Assembly: GCF_007655135.1 (NCBI RefSeq)
Contig: NC_045128.1
Coordinates: forward strand, 3,782,001 to 3,846,000
Reading direction: 5' to 3'
Source of the DNA: Punica granatum
Taxonomy: Eukaryota > Streptophyta > Magnoliopsida > Myrtales > Lythraceae
Length of the DNA: 64,000 nt
Each line of letters opens with the position of its first letter. Positions within the stretch are counted from its first letter, which is position 1. Position numbers and translations under genes: made by a program. The notes under the pieces were generated by a model that had not been told where the DNA came from, did no database searches, and saw nothing but the letters and a program-made list of their open reading frames with translations. Shown piece after piece: positions 1-9,788 of the stretch.

Positions 1-540
1 AAGCATATGCTCACAGCATCCACAATTATATCAATTCTTTCGCCAACATGTAATGTACATTTCAGTCAACAAATATTGCACCAATCCAATTCCCGTAACA
101 CCCAACATACATCACTCCAACGTCCTCAAAATGAACCAACTTCCAACCCAAGTTTAGTGCAGCGTTATTAGTCTGAGATTGAACCGAATGCGAAAAATGA
201 CTACTTTATTTTGTTGATCCATTTCTCAATCCCGCAACTAGAAGAATATCACGTAATGATGAACAAGATAAAAAATTTGGCAACACATCGGCACGAGTAG
301 CTTTTCCGGGTACTGGATAACCGGTTGCCCGATCAAACGATCATCAGATGAATAACTAGAACCGAAGAATTCCGCCTGGATTGGATCACAACCCAGCTCG
401 TGTCATGCAAAAGATAAGTCCTTCGAAACGGTTTTTCGCGCTAAATTAGGAACAGCAAGAAGAAATCAAATCATGCATGGTGATTGCTTTGCTAAAGATC
501 GGGAGACAGAAGCTCAAAGACCGGAGCCTGAAGGGAGGAA
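1..540 (-). other. Intron 1 of the histidine-phosphatase-like gene (partial)
   Basis: No open frame or recognisable domain is visible here. The segment lies directly 3' of the donor that closes exon 1 at 547, and it is AT-rich as expected of an intron. The following exon was not found in the window. Confidence 0.5.
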
Positions 541-546
541 ACTGAC

Positions 547-723
547 CATGGAGGAGACGATGAGGCCCTTCTCGTTGGGAATGCTCTTGCCGTGCCTCAG
601 TATCCAGTACCTGTTCCGCAGGAATGGCGCCGTTTCCATGGCGCGTTCAGCTCCGGAGCTCACAGTCTTTTTGTCCGAAGAGATTCCCTCCAGGCTCCAA
701 AGGTTTGGCAACGACGATGTCAT
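547..723 (-). CDS. Histidine-phosphatase (phosphoglycerate-mutase-like) gene, exon 1 only
   Basis: This is the first coding exon of a minus-strand gene that runs off the left edge of the window. It encodes 59 residues. The segment RNRYWILRHGKSIPNEKG (about residues 36-52) carries the RHG signature of the histidine phosphatase / phosphoglycerate mutase superfamily, whose His is phosphorylated during catalysis. Plant relatives are annotated as phosphoglycerate-mutase-like or metal-independent phosphoserine phosphatases. The exon ends at 547 and is followed by a good donor (GTCAGT, 546-541). The next exon lies outside the window, so bases 1-540 are read as intron 1. There are two candidate starts, ATG at 723 and ATG at 639; the second would begin METAPFLRN. 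The frame is open from 723. The gene is divergent from SLY1 and shares the 724-1869 spacer with it. Substrate cannot be deduced from this piece. Confidence 0.72.
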
Positions 724-812
724 CTCCTCCTAAGCTTATAGAATTTCATTCCGGTCCTCAATGTTTTCTTTCCTTTCGATTTTTGGACCACCACTAATGC
801 ATTTGTCAGATT

Positions 813-1552
813 GAGAAAACTATTAAAATGGTCTTTGAAGTTTGAATTTTATCATTGGTTTTGTCCTCAAAATGGTCCGGTTTTGCCACTTATATGGTTC
901 ATTAACTTATATTCGGTCCATCGAAATGGTCCGGTATTAAATTGAAGTGATAGAAATCCTACCTAACTGACCATGTTACTTAATCCGTCAAAACAATTTA
1001 AAAATAAAAGACGACGTTTTTTTTTCATTTCTAAAATATTAAAAAATCTTTTTTACATGAATAGAGAGGAGCTTGAGTGGGGTTCTCCCGCTGACAGCCT
1101 CCTCCAAGTGAAGTCATCAACGAAGGCCACCCCATCGGAGCTCCCTCCCCATTCACTCTCCCTTTGAAGATTCGGCCGCGGCTCCCCTGCCAACGACATC
1201 CCAAGGCAAAGCCATCGGAGTCTTGAAAGAGGGAATAGAGGGGAGAGCTTAGGTGGGGCTCCCTCAACCTTGAACTCTCTCTATACGAGGTTACCTGATC
1301 ACTCCCTCTGTCTTTTACTCTCTTTTTTTGCCAAACTTTTTTTAATAATTTAAAAATATTTTTTTGAAATAAAAAAGACAATATCACATCATTGTGGACT
1401 TATCCTTTTTATTAATTTTGTTAAAGATTTCGTCACTCCATTTTAACACTAGATTATTTTGACAGGCGGAGATAGAAGATTTGGCAAAATTTCTTTAAGG
1501 ACCAAACTGGTCGCCACCCCAAAAGTTTAGGGACCATTTTGACAGTTTCATC
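813..1552. mobile_element. Non-autonomous Mutator-like element (MITE-type) in the divergent promoter region
   Basis: Inverted ends are visible. The first 21 bases at 813-833 match the reverse complement of 1532-1552 at 17 of 21 positions, and both contain the core AAAATGGTC. The nine bases on each side (804-812 and 1553-1561) match at 7 of 9 (ending TCAGATT), as expected for the 9-bp target duplication of Mutator-like elements. There is no transposase. The inside carries a GC-richer stretch (1065-1270) with no supported gene. The element fills most of the space between the histidine-phosphatase gene and SLY1. Confidence 0.5.
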
Positions 1553-1869
1553 ATTCAGATTTCCTGCAAAACATGAAAACAAGAACCGTCGTGTAATTAT
1601 ATTCCAACATAGGGGTTTTGCTCGTAAAAATGACGATGATCGGGGTCAAGCTACAAGACGGGGTGTGACGTGGACACAGTATGACGTGGCTTTCCGCTAC
1701 TGGCTGCTTTGGAAAGGACTGCATTAAGCCCGTCGCACTGGAGCGCTCTCTCCTCGCTTTATTAAAAAAAAAAAAAACACGCAAGGCTTCTCGTCTTCGC
1801 CATAATCAATCCTTCCCTCCTCACAGTTCACATCTCCAAGCAAGAAGAAGCTCTTCAGTTTTCTCAGCA

Positions 1870-4034
1870 ATGGCGCTCAACCTCCGCCAGAAGCAAACAG
1901 GTACTCCGTCCGTGATTCATGTGAATTCCGCGAAATTGTTCCGTCTATGAAATCGTTCTTTCACTGCGCAAATGAGGTTCAGATCGCATGTCATTCGATC
2001 CATGCTTGAATTGGACGCTGAATCTGCACTTTAATAGGGATAAGTTTTTTTGGAACTCTGTGTGTTTGATCCGTGATGAGATCGAGGTATTGAATGTGCT
2101 GATAGGTTGATGATTCAGCTGATTCGGTAGTAGGATTCAGCTTCTCGTTTGATGTTCGTGTTATTTGGAGACTGATTTGTGGAAATTGTTGGACAGAATG
2201 CATAGTTCGCATGCTGAATCTGAACCAACCCGTGCACCCCAGCGGCACGGCCAATGAGGAGGTGTACAAGATCCTGATCTACGACAGGTTCTGCCAAAAC
2301 ATCCTCTCTCCCTTGATACACGTCAAGGATCTCCGGAAACACGGCGTGACCCTCTACTTCCTTATTGATAAAGATCGGAAACCTGTGCACGATGTCCCTG
2401 CCGTTTACTTTGTCCAGCCCAGCCAGGTCAACATTCAGCGGATCATCGCCGACGCTTCGCGGTCTTTGTACGATAGCTTCCACCTGAACTTCTCGTCCTC
2501 GATCCCGCGACCACTCCTTGAGGACTTGGCCTCAGGGACTCTGAACTCGGACTCGATCCAGAGGATTTCAAAGGTGCATGATCAGTACCTTGAGTTCATT
2601 ACCTTGGAGGATAATTTGTTTTCGTTGGCACAGAAGTCCTGTTACGTTCAGTTGAATGATCCGTCTGCTGGAGATCGGGAGATTGAGGAGATTATTGAGA
2701 GGATAGTTAGTGGGTTGTTCTGCGTATTGGCTACTCTTGCTGTGGTTCCAATTATTAGGTGCCCACGCGGCGGACCCGCTGAAATGGTGGCCTCCGCTCT
2801 GGATCAGCGGTTGAGGGATCACTTGCTATCAAAGAATAATCTGTTCACAGAAGGTGGGGGTTTTGTGGGCTCATTTCAGCGCCCAATATTGTGCTTGTTT
2901 GATCGGAACTTTGAGCTGGCAGTTGGGATACAGCATGATTTTAGGTATAGGCCCCTTGTGCACGATGTGCTAGGGTTGAGGTTGAACAGATTGAGCGTTC
3001 AAGGTGAGAAGGGTGGGATGAAATCATTTGAATTAGATAGCTCGGATCCATTTTGGGAAACGAATGGCTCGTTGGAGTTTCCTGAAGTCGCAGTGGAAAT
3101 TGAGACGCAACTGAACAAGTACAAGAGAGATGTCGATGAGGTGAATAGAAGAACAGGTGGTAACGAAGGGGCTGAGTTTGAAGGCACTGACCTGATTGGC
3201 AACACAAAGCATTTGATGAATGCAGTTAACTCATTGCCAGAGTTGACTGAGCGGAAGCAAGTGATTGATAAGCACACAAATATTGCAACTGTTTTGTTGG
3301 GTGAAATCAAGGAGCGGTCACTTGATTCTTATGCCAAGAAGGAGAATGACATGATGGTTAGAGGTAGTATTGACCGTAATGAGCTCTTGAGTGTGCTTAA
3401 AGGGAAGGGTACAAAGACTGATAAGCTGCGGTTTGCGATTATGTATCTTATTTCTACGGAAACAATTAATCAGTCGGAAGTTGAAGCTGTTGAGGCGGTA
3501 CTAAGGGAATCGGAAGTTGACACCAGTGCATTTCAGTATGTAAAGAAGATCAAGTCGCTCAATGTGTCTTTAGCATCTGCAAGCTCTGCTAGCAGAAGTA
3601 ACATTGTCGATTGGGCAGAGAAGCTTTACGGGCAGTCAATCAGTGCTGTGACTGCAGGGGTGAAGAATCTCTTGTCTACTGATCGGCAGTTGGCTCTGAC
3701 AAGGACAGTTGAAGCCTTGATGGAAGGGAAGCCAAACCCTGAAATCGATTCTTATCTTATCCTCGATCCTCGTGCCCCTAAATCAAGTTCCGGAGCAAGT
3801 AGCAGCCACCTTAGGGGACCCTTTAAGGAGGCCATTGTTTTCATGATCGGTGGTGGCAACTATGTGGAATACGGGAGCTTGCAAGAGCTCGCACAACATC
3901 AACAGCCTGTCAAACATGTTATTTATGGGACTACTGAAATTCTAACAGGAGCTGAGTTTGTCGAACAGCTTTCCCTATTAGGACAGAAGATGGGATTGGG
4001 TGGTACTGCTCCAGCTGCTCCAGCTAACCATTAA
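1870..4034 (+). CDS. SLY1: SEC1-family transport protein SLY1 (Sec1/Munc18 protein)
   Basis: SLY1 binds the syntaxin of the ER-Golgi SNARE complex (Sed5/SYP31 type) and supports vesicle fusion at the cis-Golgi; it is a peripheral, cytosolic protein. There are two coding exons, 1870-1900 (MALNLRQKQT plus one base) and 2197-4034, joined in frame through a Glu codon to give 622 residues, close to the Arabidopsis length. The start is the first ATG after a CT-rich leader. The whole length aligns by eye with plant SLY1: ILIYDRFCQNILSPL near the N-terminus, then SFQRPILCLFDRNFEL and RPLVHDVLGLRLN in the middle, DKLRFAIMYLISTETIN, SRSNIVDWAEKLYGQSISAV and the terminal IVFMIGGGNYVEYGSLQEL. The 296-bp intron 1 has a normal GT-AG pair. 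Nothing is truncated. Identity is secure; the role is taken from the family. Confidence 0.97.
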
Positions 4035-4730
4035 GACAGGTACACATTTCTTTACATTATTCGCTTTACTGGCTTTATGCGTTGCATGGCTTATTTGTCA
4101 TATAGCTTGCTCTGATGAATCGTGATTTGAAAATAAGATTGTGTAGAGGAAACTTCACCTAGATACTCGAGGTTCATATTATTGTTTGAAAACTATCTGG
4201 TCCCCAGCATTTTTGCGGGGAGAGAGCTTGTCAAGTCCTGCACTTTCATGCGTCAGATTTTCTTTCTCAAGTGTTTCAGCATTTGCTTTTAGGTGGTGCC
4301 GATACTACAAGATCTTGTTTGTTGAATTATCTAAGGGCAGATGAGACGGAGACGAAGAACGGCGACAAGTTCTTCCCATGAATTCTAGCATGCATGATGT
4401 ATCTATGGAATCCGATCTCATGCATACTGTGATTTAGCACAAAGGCACGAGAAACAAGCTCCGTAAGTTTTGCAAGAAGCCAGTGTGAGAATCTTTGAGC
4501 GAGTCGTTTTACCTGGAACTAGCGAATCGGGGATACTTTCTTTCAAGCTTTTGTTTATTTTCATGTACAACTTCTTACTAGCGAAGAGCGGTACCATCCT
4601 GTCGAGGAGAATCTGGCACTCTTTGGGTCACAGTGAATATTGTTTAAAGTTTTGCTGTATCAATATCTTTAGATCGTCTTAGCTCTCGATATTCCAGAGA
4701 TCTTCGAACTTCGAAGTCTTTGATGCTTTC
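4035..4730 (+). other. SLY1 3' UTR and downstream spacer
   Basis: No coding domain is recognisable. The first few hundred bases are probably the SLY1 3' UTR. A motif reading ATCTTTAGATCGTCTT occurs twice, at about 4666-4682 and 4770-4786, so part of the region is locally duplicated. Confidence 0.4.
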
Positions 4731-4733
4731 TAG

Positions 4734-5205
4734 TTGAGGGAGACGAAGGAAAATAAGGTGAAAACCGATATCTTTAGATCGTCTTTAGCAGGGAAGTCAT
4801 GCCGAGGAGCCTCTGCTTATCACTGCAGTTTCCTCCTGTCAAGCTCAGGTGCTTCAGACCGCTTAGGTCGGGAAGATTTGGCAACCAATCTGTCACCTGC
4901 ATCGTACGAGGACGTGGAAACACGCGTTTTTAAGAGCACGAACCGGCTAATGATATTGAATTATTTCTACAGAATGTGGAAGTAACTAACCTTATATCGG
5001 AATCCTGCAGTTCTAGATGAAGGGCATGGAACTAGGAGAAGTAGCGCAAGATCGGATCGGAAGTGAGATCCAGAGGATTGTTGTACGTTTCCTGACAGAT
5101 GAGCAGATCAACGAGCTGAGGTGTGTGCTCGATATTCCAGCTCTTGCCTCGCTGCCACTGGCACCCGAACAGTTGGTTACACCGTACAATCACGTAAATT
5201 ACTAA
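4734..5205 (+). other. Unidentified coding-like island (possible small gene or decayed exon pair)
   Basis: Two plus-strand open frames, 4734-4985 (83 codons) and 5017-5205 (62 codons), lie between SLY1 and the AT-rich element further right. Base composition here is markedly less AT-rich than from 5210 onward. The second frame reads like a real protein (DRIGSEIQRIVVRFLTDEQI, LRCVLDIPALASLPLAPEQL), and a CTGCAG acceptor-like site at about 5006-5011 separates the two. I do not recognise a family. It could be the tail of a decayed gene, a long 3' transcript of SLY1 or a non-coding RNA. Confidence 0.25.
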
Positions 5206-6760
5206 ACATGTGAATAAAATTTAGATTTTTACTAAGAAGATGAGTAAATTTTTTGGAATCCGTCTTATGTAATTTACTTCAAAATCTGTATGAATTTACT
5301 TCTTTTGTTAATAATTTACTTCATATAGTAATCTACTGAAAAACCGTATATTTGGAGCTCTAGGTTTAATTGCTTTTCTATTTTAGTCATTTTTTAAAAA
5401 AAAATTATCGTCTATATCTTATAGATTTAAATACTTTTCAGTTTTAATGCTTTTCTTTTTCGTTGGTTCAATTAAATCCAGTACATTTGACTACTTTTCT
5501 GTTTAAACTTTAAACCCTTTCATCAAAATAATTATTAGGTAAAATTCTAATTTTGATCCACAATATTTGTTTACTATTTCTTTATCCTATTTCTTTTTTA
5601 TTTTGTTTAATTTTGCCTAAATGTAAAATTTCTTCTTACTCATTATAGTTCTAGTACTCGACTTTTGTAAAGATTATCGACATGACAAATCTTGAAATAA
5701 AATTATATTTTAAAAATTATAAAAAAGTTAATAACAACTAAAATAATAACATGAAACTTGCGAACCTACTCGAAATTTGAGACATGTATAACCTCAACTC
5801 AAATGGTGCTAACTGTAAAAGGAGGATGGTAAATTGAGAGGGAGAGAGGCAGCGGTGACCAATGGGGGACGACATCAGGCACCCCCACCCTAGGAAAGAT
5901 CACCTTTGGCCTATACCTCCAGCCACAATTACACTTTGCAACATCATTCATTACATCAAGCGTTACCATGTTCTTCCTTAGTGTATGAGGACCAATCTCA
6001 TAGGTGTGGTTGGTGGCCATTGAAACACAATCACTTTTATCCTTTCTATATTTTTTTATTTATTTGCTCACAAATTTGAGTACCGATTCTTCCAGCGTAA
6101 ATCGCCATTGCCCATTCCAAGATTGTATGCGACTTAAACACTCACCCCCACTCATTCTCTCGAGTAGGTTCATGATTTTTCTTTTATTATTTTGATATAT
6201 TTTGTTCTATTTTTGAAATTAAATTAATAAATTTTAAAAAATTAAAAATGCCATAAAACGTTTAATATTGAGAAAAATTTGAACAAAGAAAAAGAATTAG
6301 GGTAAAGAAACTTTAAAAAGTTAAAAATTAAAGTTAAAATATTCTCTAATAAAAAAATTGATAAAAAGCATATATATATATATATAGAAAAGTAATTAAA
6401 TGTATTAGATAAAAATGAACTAAGAAAGGGAAAAAAAAGACTAAAACATAAAAGTATTTAAAGGTGTAATATTCAGCATTGCTAAATGTGCCGAATTCAG
6501 AGGAATGAAATATGCCGACTCCACCCACTGTGACACTGTGGTAATTTATACAAACTTGTAAGGCAATTTACTGAGGTGAGACAGTAGCACTATTTCGGCA
6601 CATCACATTTCGGAGAACTAATCATTTCTGGTGATGTAAATGATAAAAAAAATAGAAAATAGACTAAAATTTGAATTTAGAGAATCAAATATATAGTTTT
6701 CCGTAATTTACTAGAAATTGAAGTAATTCATAATTTTACTATATTTTTCCTTTATTTATA
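5206..6760. mobile_element. Degenerate foldback-like repeat with long imperfect inverted ends
   Basis: The left part (about 5190-5420) and the reverse complement of the right part (about 6600-6760) share a similar order of motifs: AGTAA-CTAC/ATTAC, then a TATATTTG motif, then TTTCTATTTT runs. The TAATTTACT motif is also frequent at both ends. This suggests an old element with long inverted repeats. The inside (5800-6020) is less AT-rich than the arms and holds a minus-strand open frame of 73 codons (GPHTLRKNMVTLDVMNDVAK, then CNCGWRY) that could be captured or transposase-derived. No intact transposase and no clear target duplication were found. Confidence 0.3.
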
Positions 6761-6821
6761 AGTTTTTTTTTCTTTTTATTACGAGTTCAACGTCCACTAC
6801 ACAGCCGCTAAAACTACGCCG

Positions 6822-6831
6822 GTGGGCCCAC
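6822..6831. promoter_or_regulatory. Site II / TCP-type promoter element (GTGGGCCCAC)
   Basis: A perfect 10-base palindrome lies 111 bases upstream of the IDH start codon. It fits the class I TCP site II motif (GTGGGNCC), which is common in promoters of plant mitochondrial, ribosomal and cell-cycle genes. A role here is inferred from that knowledge and from its position. Confidence 0.45.
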
Positions 6832-6873
6832 AAGCTCGTCTTCGTCTTCGAGTACCTTCCCCTTCTTCCACTG

Positions 6874-6878
<5 letters not shown>

Positions 6879-6910
<32 letters not shown>
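6879..6910 (+). repeat. (CT)n microsatellite in the IDH 5' leader
   Basis: A run of CT dinucleotides of about 32 bases ends 31 bases before the ATG. CT runs in this position are common in plant 5' UTRs. Similar runs precede the LYM2-type gene and the DUF630/632 gene in this window. Confidence 0.9.
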
Positions 6911-6911
<1 letters not shown>

Positions 6912-6941
6912 GCCCTAATCCGGCGGTCTCTCCCTCTTGTA

Positions 6942-8848
6942 ATGGCTCGCCGAGCCGCAACCCTCCCCATCCTCCGACGCCTCGCTGACACCGCCGCCTC
7001 CGTTCGCTTGTCCCCTCTGCTCCCTAAGCCCGATGTCCCGAACGCCCGTTCCGTCACCTACATGCCCCGTCCCGGAGACGGCGCCCCGCGCGCCGTCACC
7101 CTCATCCCCGGCGACGGGATCGGCCCCATGGTCACAGGCGCCGTCGAGCAGGTCATGTCGGCGATGCACGCGCCGGTTTACTTCGAGAAGTATGATGTGC
7201 ACGGGGACATGAAGCGGGTCCCTGAGGAGGTGATCGAGTCCATAAAGAAGAACAAGGTGTGCCTGAAGGGAGGGCTGAAGACTCCGGTCGGTGGTGGTGT
7301 GAGCTCGCTCAACGTCCAGCTGAGGAAGGAGCTCGATCTCTACGCCTCGCTCGTGAACTGCTTCAACTTACCCGGGCTGCCCACCCGCCACGAGGGCGTG
7401 GACATCGTCGTGATTCGGGAGAACACCGAGGGAGAGTACTCGGGGCTGGAGCACGAGGTGGTCCCCGGTGTCGTCGAGAGCCTTAAGGTAAGATCACACA
7501 TCGAGTGTTAATTCATATGAGCTACCAGAGTTCTGTCATTGGGGTTTGTGAAAAATCATATCTTGAAGCTGCCTTAGCAAGTTTGGTACATTTGAGTCGA
7601 AATTAATGTTGCAGTGTTGGATGATCGATTTCACAGGGCATTCTCTAAGGTTTTAGTGCTTCAATGGACTTAAAAAGTTCTTTGCTTTAAGCTGCAAATC
7701 GAGTGCATCTCAGAGAGTCGTGTTTTTCTTTCGTTGGGGCAATCATTTCATCGGTAATAGTCGATTTCTTGATGTGGAGGCATGGTTTGTTAGTTTGTAG
7801 TTTTAGTGTCTCACTAAACGGGGTTGCCAGGTGATAACGAAGTTCTGCTCGGAGCGGATCGCGAAGTACGCATTTGAGTATGCATACCTCAACAACAGAA
7901 AGAAGGTCACCGCCGTGCACAAGGCCAACATCATGAAACTCGCCGACGGCTTGTTCTTGGAGTCTTGTCGAGAGGTCGCGACCAAATACCCGAGCATAAA
8001 GTACAACGAGATAATAGTCGACAACTGCTGCATGCAGCTTGTCTCAAAGCCTGAGCAGTTTGATGTTATGGTATGTTGGGCGAATCAATCATACTGTTCT
8101 CATGTTTATTACTTATGAATTATTAATTATTCTCATATGTTTCAGAGGTTAGGTTGTTCAAGCTACAGTACTATTAGGGATTCACTGTAGCCATAATATA
8201 TGCTTAAATGGCGTCTGTGAAGACATGTTTTCATCAATTTGCTGTTTGTTGCTTTTTTATCGGAGCGATAAAGGAGTTTCTTTTTCGTTTATAGGTTACC
8301 CCAAATCTTTATGGCAACTTAGTAGCCAATACGGCAGCTGGTATTGCAGGTGGCACTGGTGTTATGCCAGGAGGTATCTTTCTCATGGACTAGCTTCATT
8401 ATACTCTTCTCGCATATTATTCGGTTCTTAGGCAAAATTGATATTTGTGACATCCCAAGCTCATGAACTATCGACATAGCTGATCTGAAATTGGTTATCG
8501 TTTTTCGGTGGTTTTCCATGTTGTTTGCTTGTTTAAATGACTAAATATACATATACAACGTGAAATGATGCAGGCAATGTTGGGGCAGATCATGCAGTTT
8601 TCGAGCAAGGAGCTTCAGCAGGCAACGTCGGGAATGAGAAGATACTCGATCAAAAGAAGGCAAACCCAGTAGCCTTGCTTCTCTCTTCAGCAATGATGCT
8701 GAGGCACCTGCAGTTTCCTTCATTCGCTGATCGGCTCGAGACTGCAGTTAAGCGGATCATCATGGAAGGAAAGGTTCGAACAAAGGACCTCGGCGGTGAC
8801 AGCACAACCCAAGAGGTAGTCGACGCCGTTATCAGTAACTTGGATTGA
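6942..8848 (+). CDS. IDH1: Isocitrate dehydrogenase [NAD] regulatory subunit, mitochondrial
   Basis: This is a subunit of the mitochondrial NAD-dependent isocitrate dehydrogenase hetero-oligomer of the TCA cycle. Coding exons are 6942-7487, 7831-8070, 8295-8373 and 8574-8848, all with GT-AG introns and a continuous frame, giving 379 residues. Residues 1-36 are Arg/Ala/Ser-rich like a mitochondrial presequence, followed by [36 protein letters not shown] starts at residue 161. It is assigned as regulatory because the segment at 266-274 reads NLYGNLVAN, where catalytic subunits have NLYGDIISD with metal-binding Asp residues. The first in-frame ATG is at 6942; the upstream open frame from 6822 begins with GTG. 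The gene is convergent with the DTX45-type gene. Arabidopsis has several near-identical regulatory paralogues, so the number in the symbol is only indicative. Confidence 0.95.
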
Positions 8849-9177
8849 TATTCAATTGTTACGAACTTGCTCCAATCATAGATTGTTCCATGATGTTCTT
8901 GTAACTTCGATATAATTTTTTGGGGTGATCCTGGTGTATTCTTGTTATGGAGCCGGTTATCGATTCCAGAATAAGTTTGGATCAAGGTTCTAACTTCGCT
9001 GTAGTCATGAAGAGCCTACAATAATGGTAAGAAAATTTTCACTTCAGCTTACAAGTCTCTTTGACACTCAGAGCCCTATTCAATGAGCATGGTCCTGCAA
9101 TATATAATTAATCAGATATTTTTTTTATGTAATAATTCCAGTCGGTTCATTTTTACATTGTATTTTTCTTCATTACA
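8849..9177. other. IDH 3' UTR / convergent spacer
   Basis: This is AT-rich sequence after the IDH stop codon and before the plastid-derived insertion. No open frame of note and no repeat were recognised. Confidence 0.5.
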
Positions 9178-9179
9178 AG

Positions 9180-9405
9180 AGACCAAGCCGAACGACAAGA
9201 AGGCTGTCCTTCGGGGGATAAATACACAAGAATTCGCCTATTAATAACAAAAAAAAAACCTGACTTGAATGATCACGTATTAAGAGTTAAAATTGGCTAA
9301 ACGTATGGGTCATAATTATTCCGGAGAACCTTCATGGCCCATTTATCTTTTATATATTTTTCCGGTAGCGATTGTAGGTGCTATTGCGTGTCACGTAGGC
9401 TTCGA
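9180..9405 (+). pseudogene. petD: Plastid-derived petD fragment (NUPT, left half)
   Basis: From about 9253 the plus strand reads, in one frame, [20 protein letters not shown] and then [30 protein letters not shown]. This matches the start of plastid petD (cytochrome b6-f subunit IV, [20 protein letters not shown]) with scattered substitutions. The bases before it (about 9180-9252) look like the end of the petD group II intron, with a GC-rich domain-V-like hairpin near 9185-9225. The match breaks at about 9405 after the codons for HVGF. There is no start exon and no continuation, so it is a non-functional nuclear copy of plastid DNA. Confidence 0.85.
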
Positions 9406-9410
9406 GATTC

Positions 9411-9558
9411 GAATTACTATTCTTATTAACAGCATTTAACCAACCAAGCAACCATATGCTCCGACCAGCGATAAATGCTGAGCTATTCGTTGAAGATAAA
9501 AGCACATAAAACCCATACGAGGTTTTGCCATCAGCGGATTGTATCCATTGGGCAAAAT
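9411..9558 (-). pseudogene. psaB: Plastid-derived psaB fragment (NUPT, right half)
   Basis: On the minus strand, 9558 down to 9411 reads [20 protein letters not shown] and then [28 protein letters not shown]. This is the plastid psaB segment [20 protein letters not shown] and its continuation, with a few substitutions. It directly abuts the petD piece in the opposite orientation; the junction at 9405-9411 has only TTCGA-type microhomology. psaB and petD are not neighbours in plastid genomes, so two fragments were joined before or during insertion. It is non-functional. Confidence 0.88.
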
Positions 9559-9788
9559 TTCTACTTTAAACAACCGTGCAAAAGTTGAAAATATGAATAC
9601 ATGACTAGGTGGAAAGATTGCCAATCAGTGCTTTCAACGTGCATTTTTCCTAAATTTGGAGTACAGAAAATTTAAGCTCCCATTTTAACCAGCCATCTGA
9701 GAAATGCAAGACATCCCTAAGTAAGAATGGGATATTTATGAACATAATAAAGAAAGCTTTGGGTTGGAAGGAACTAGATGAATGTATG

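Noticed and set aside
6822..6941. N-terminal extension of the IDH protein from 6822
   Set aside because: The open frame there begins with GTG and encodes the CT microsatellite as Leu/Ser repeats; the first ATG, at 6942, gives a normal presequence.
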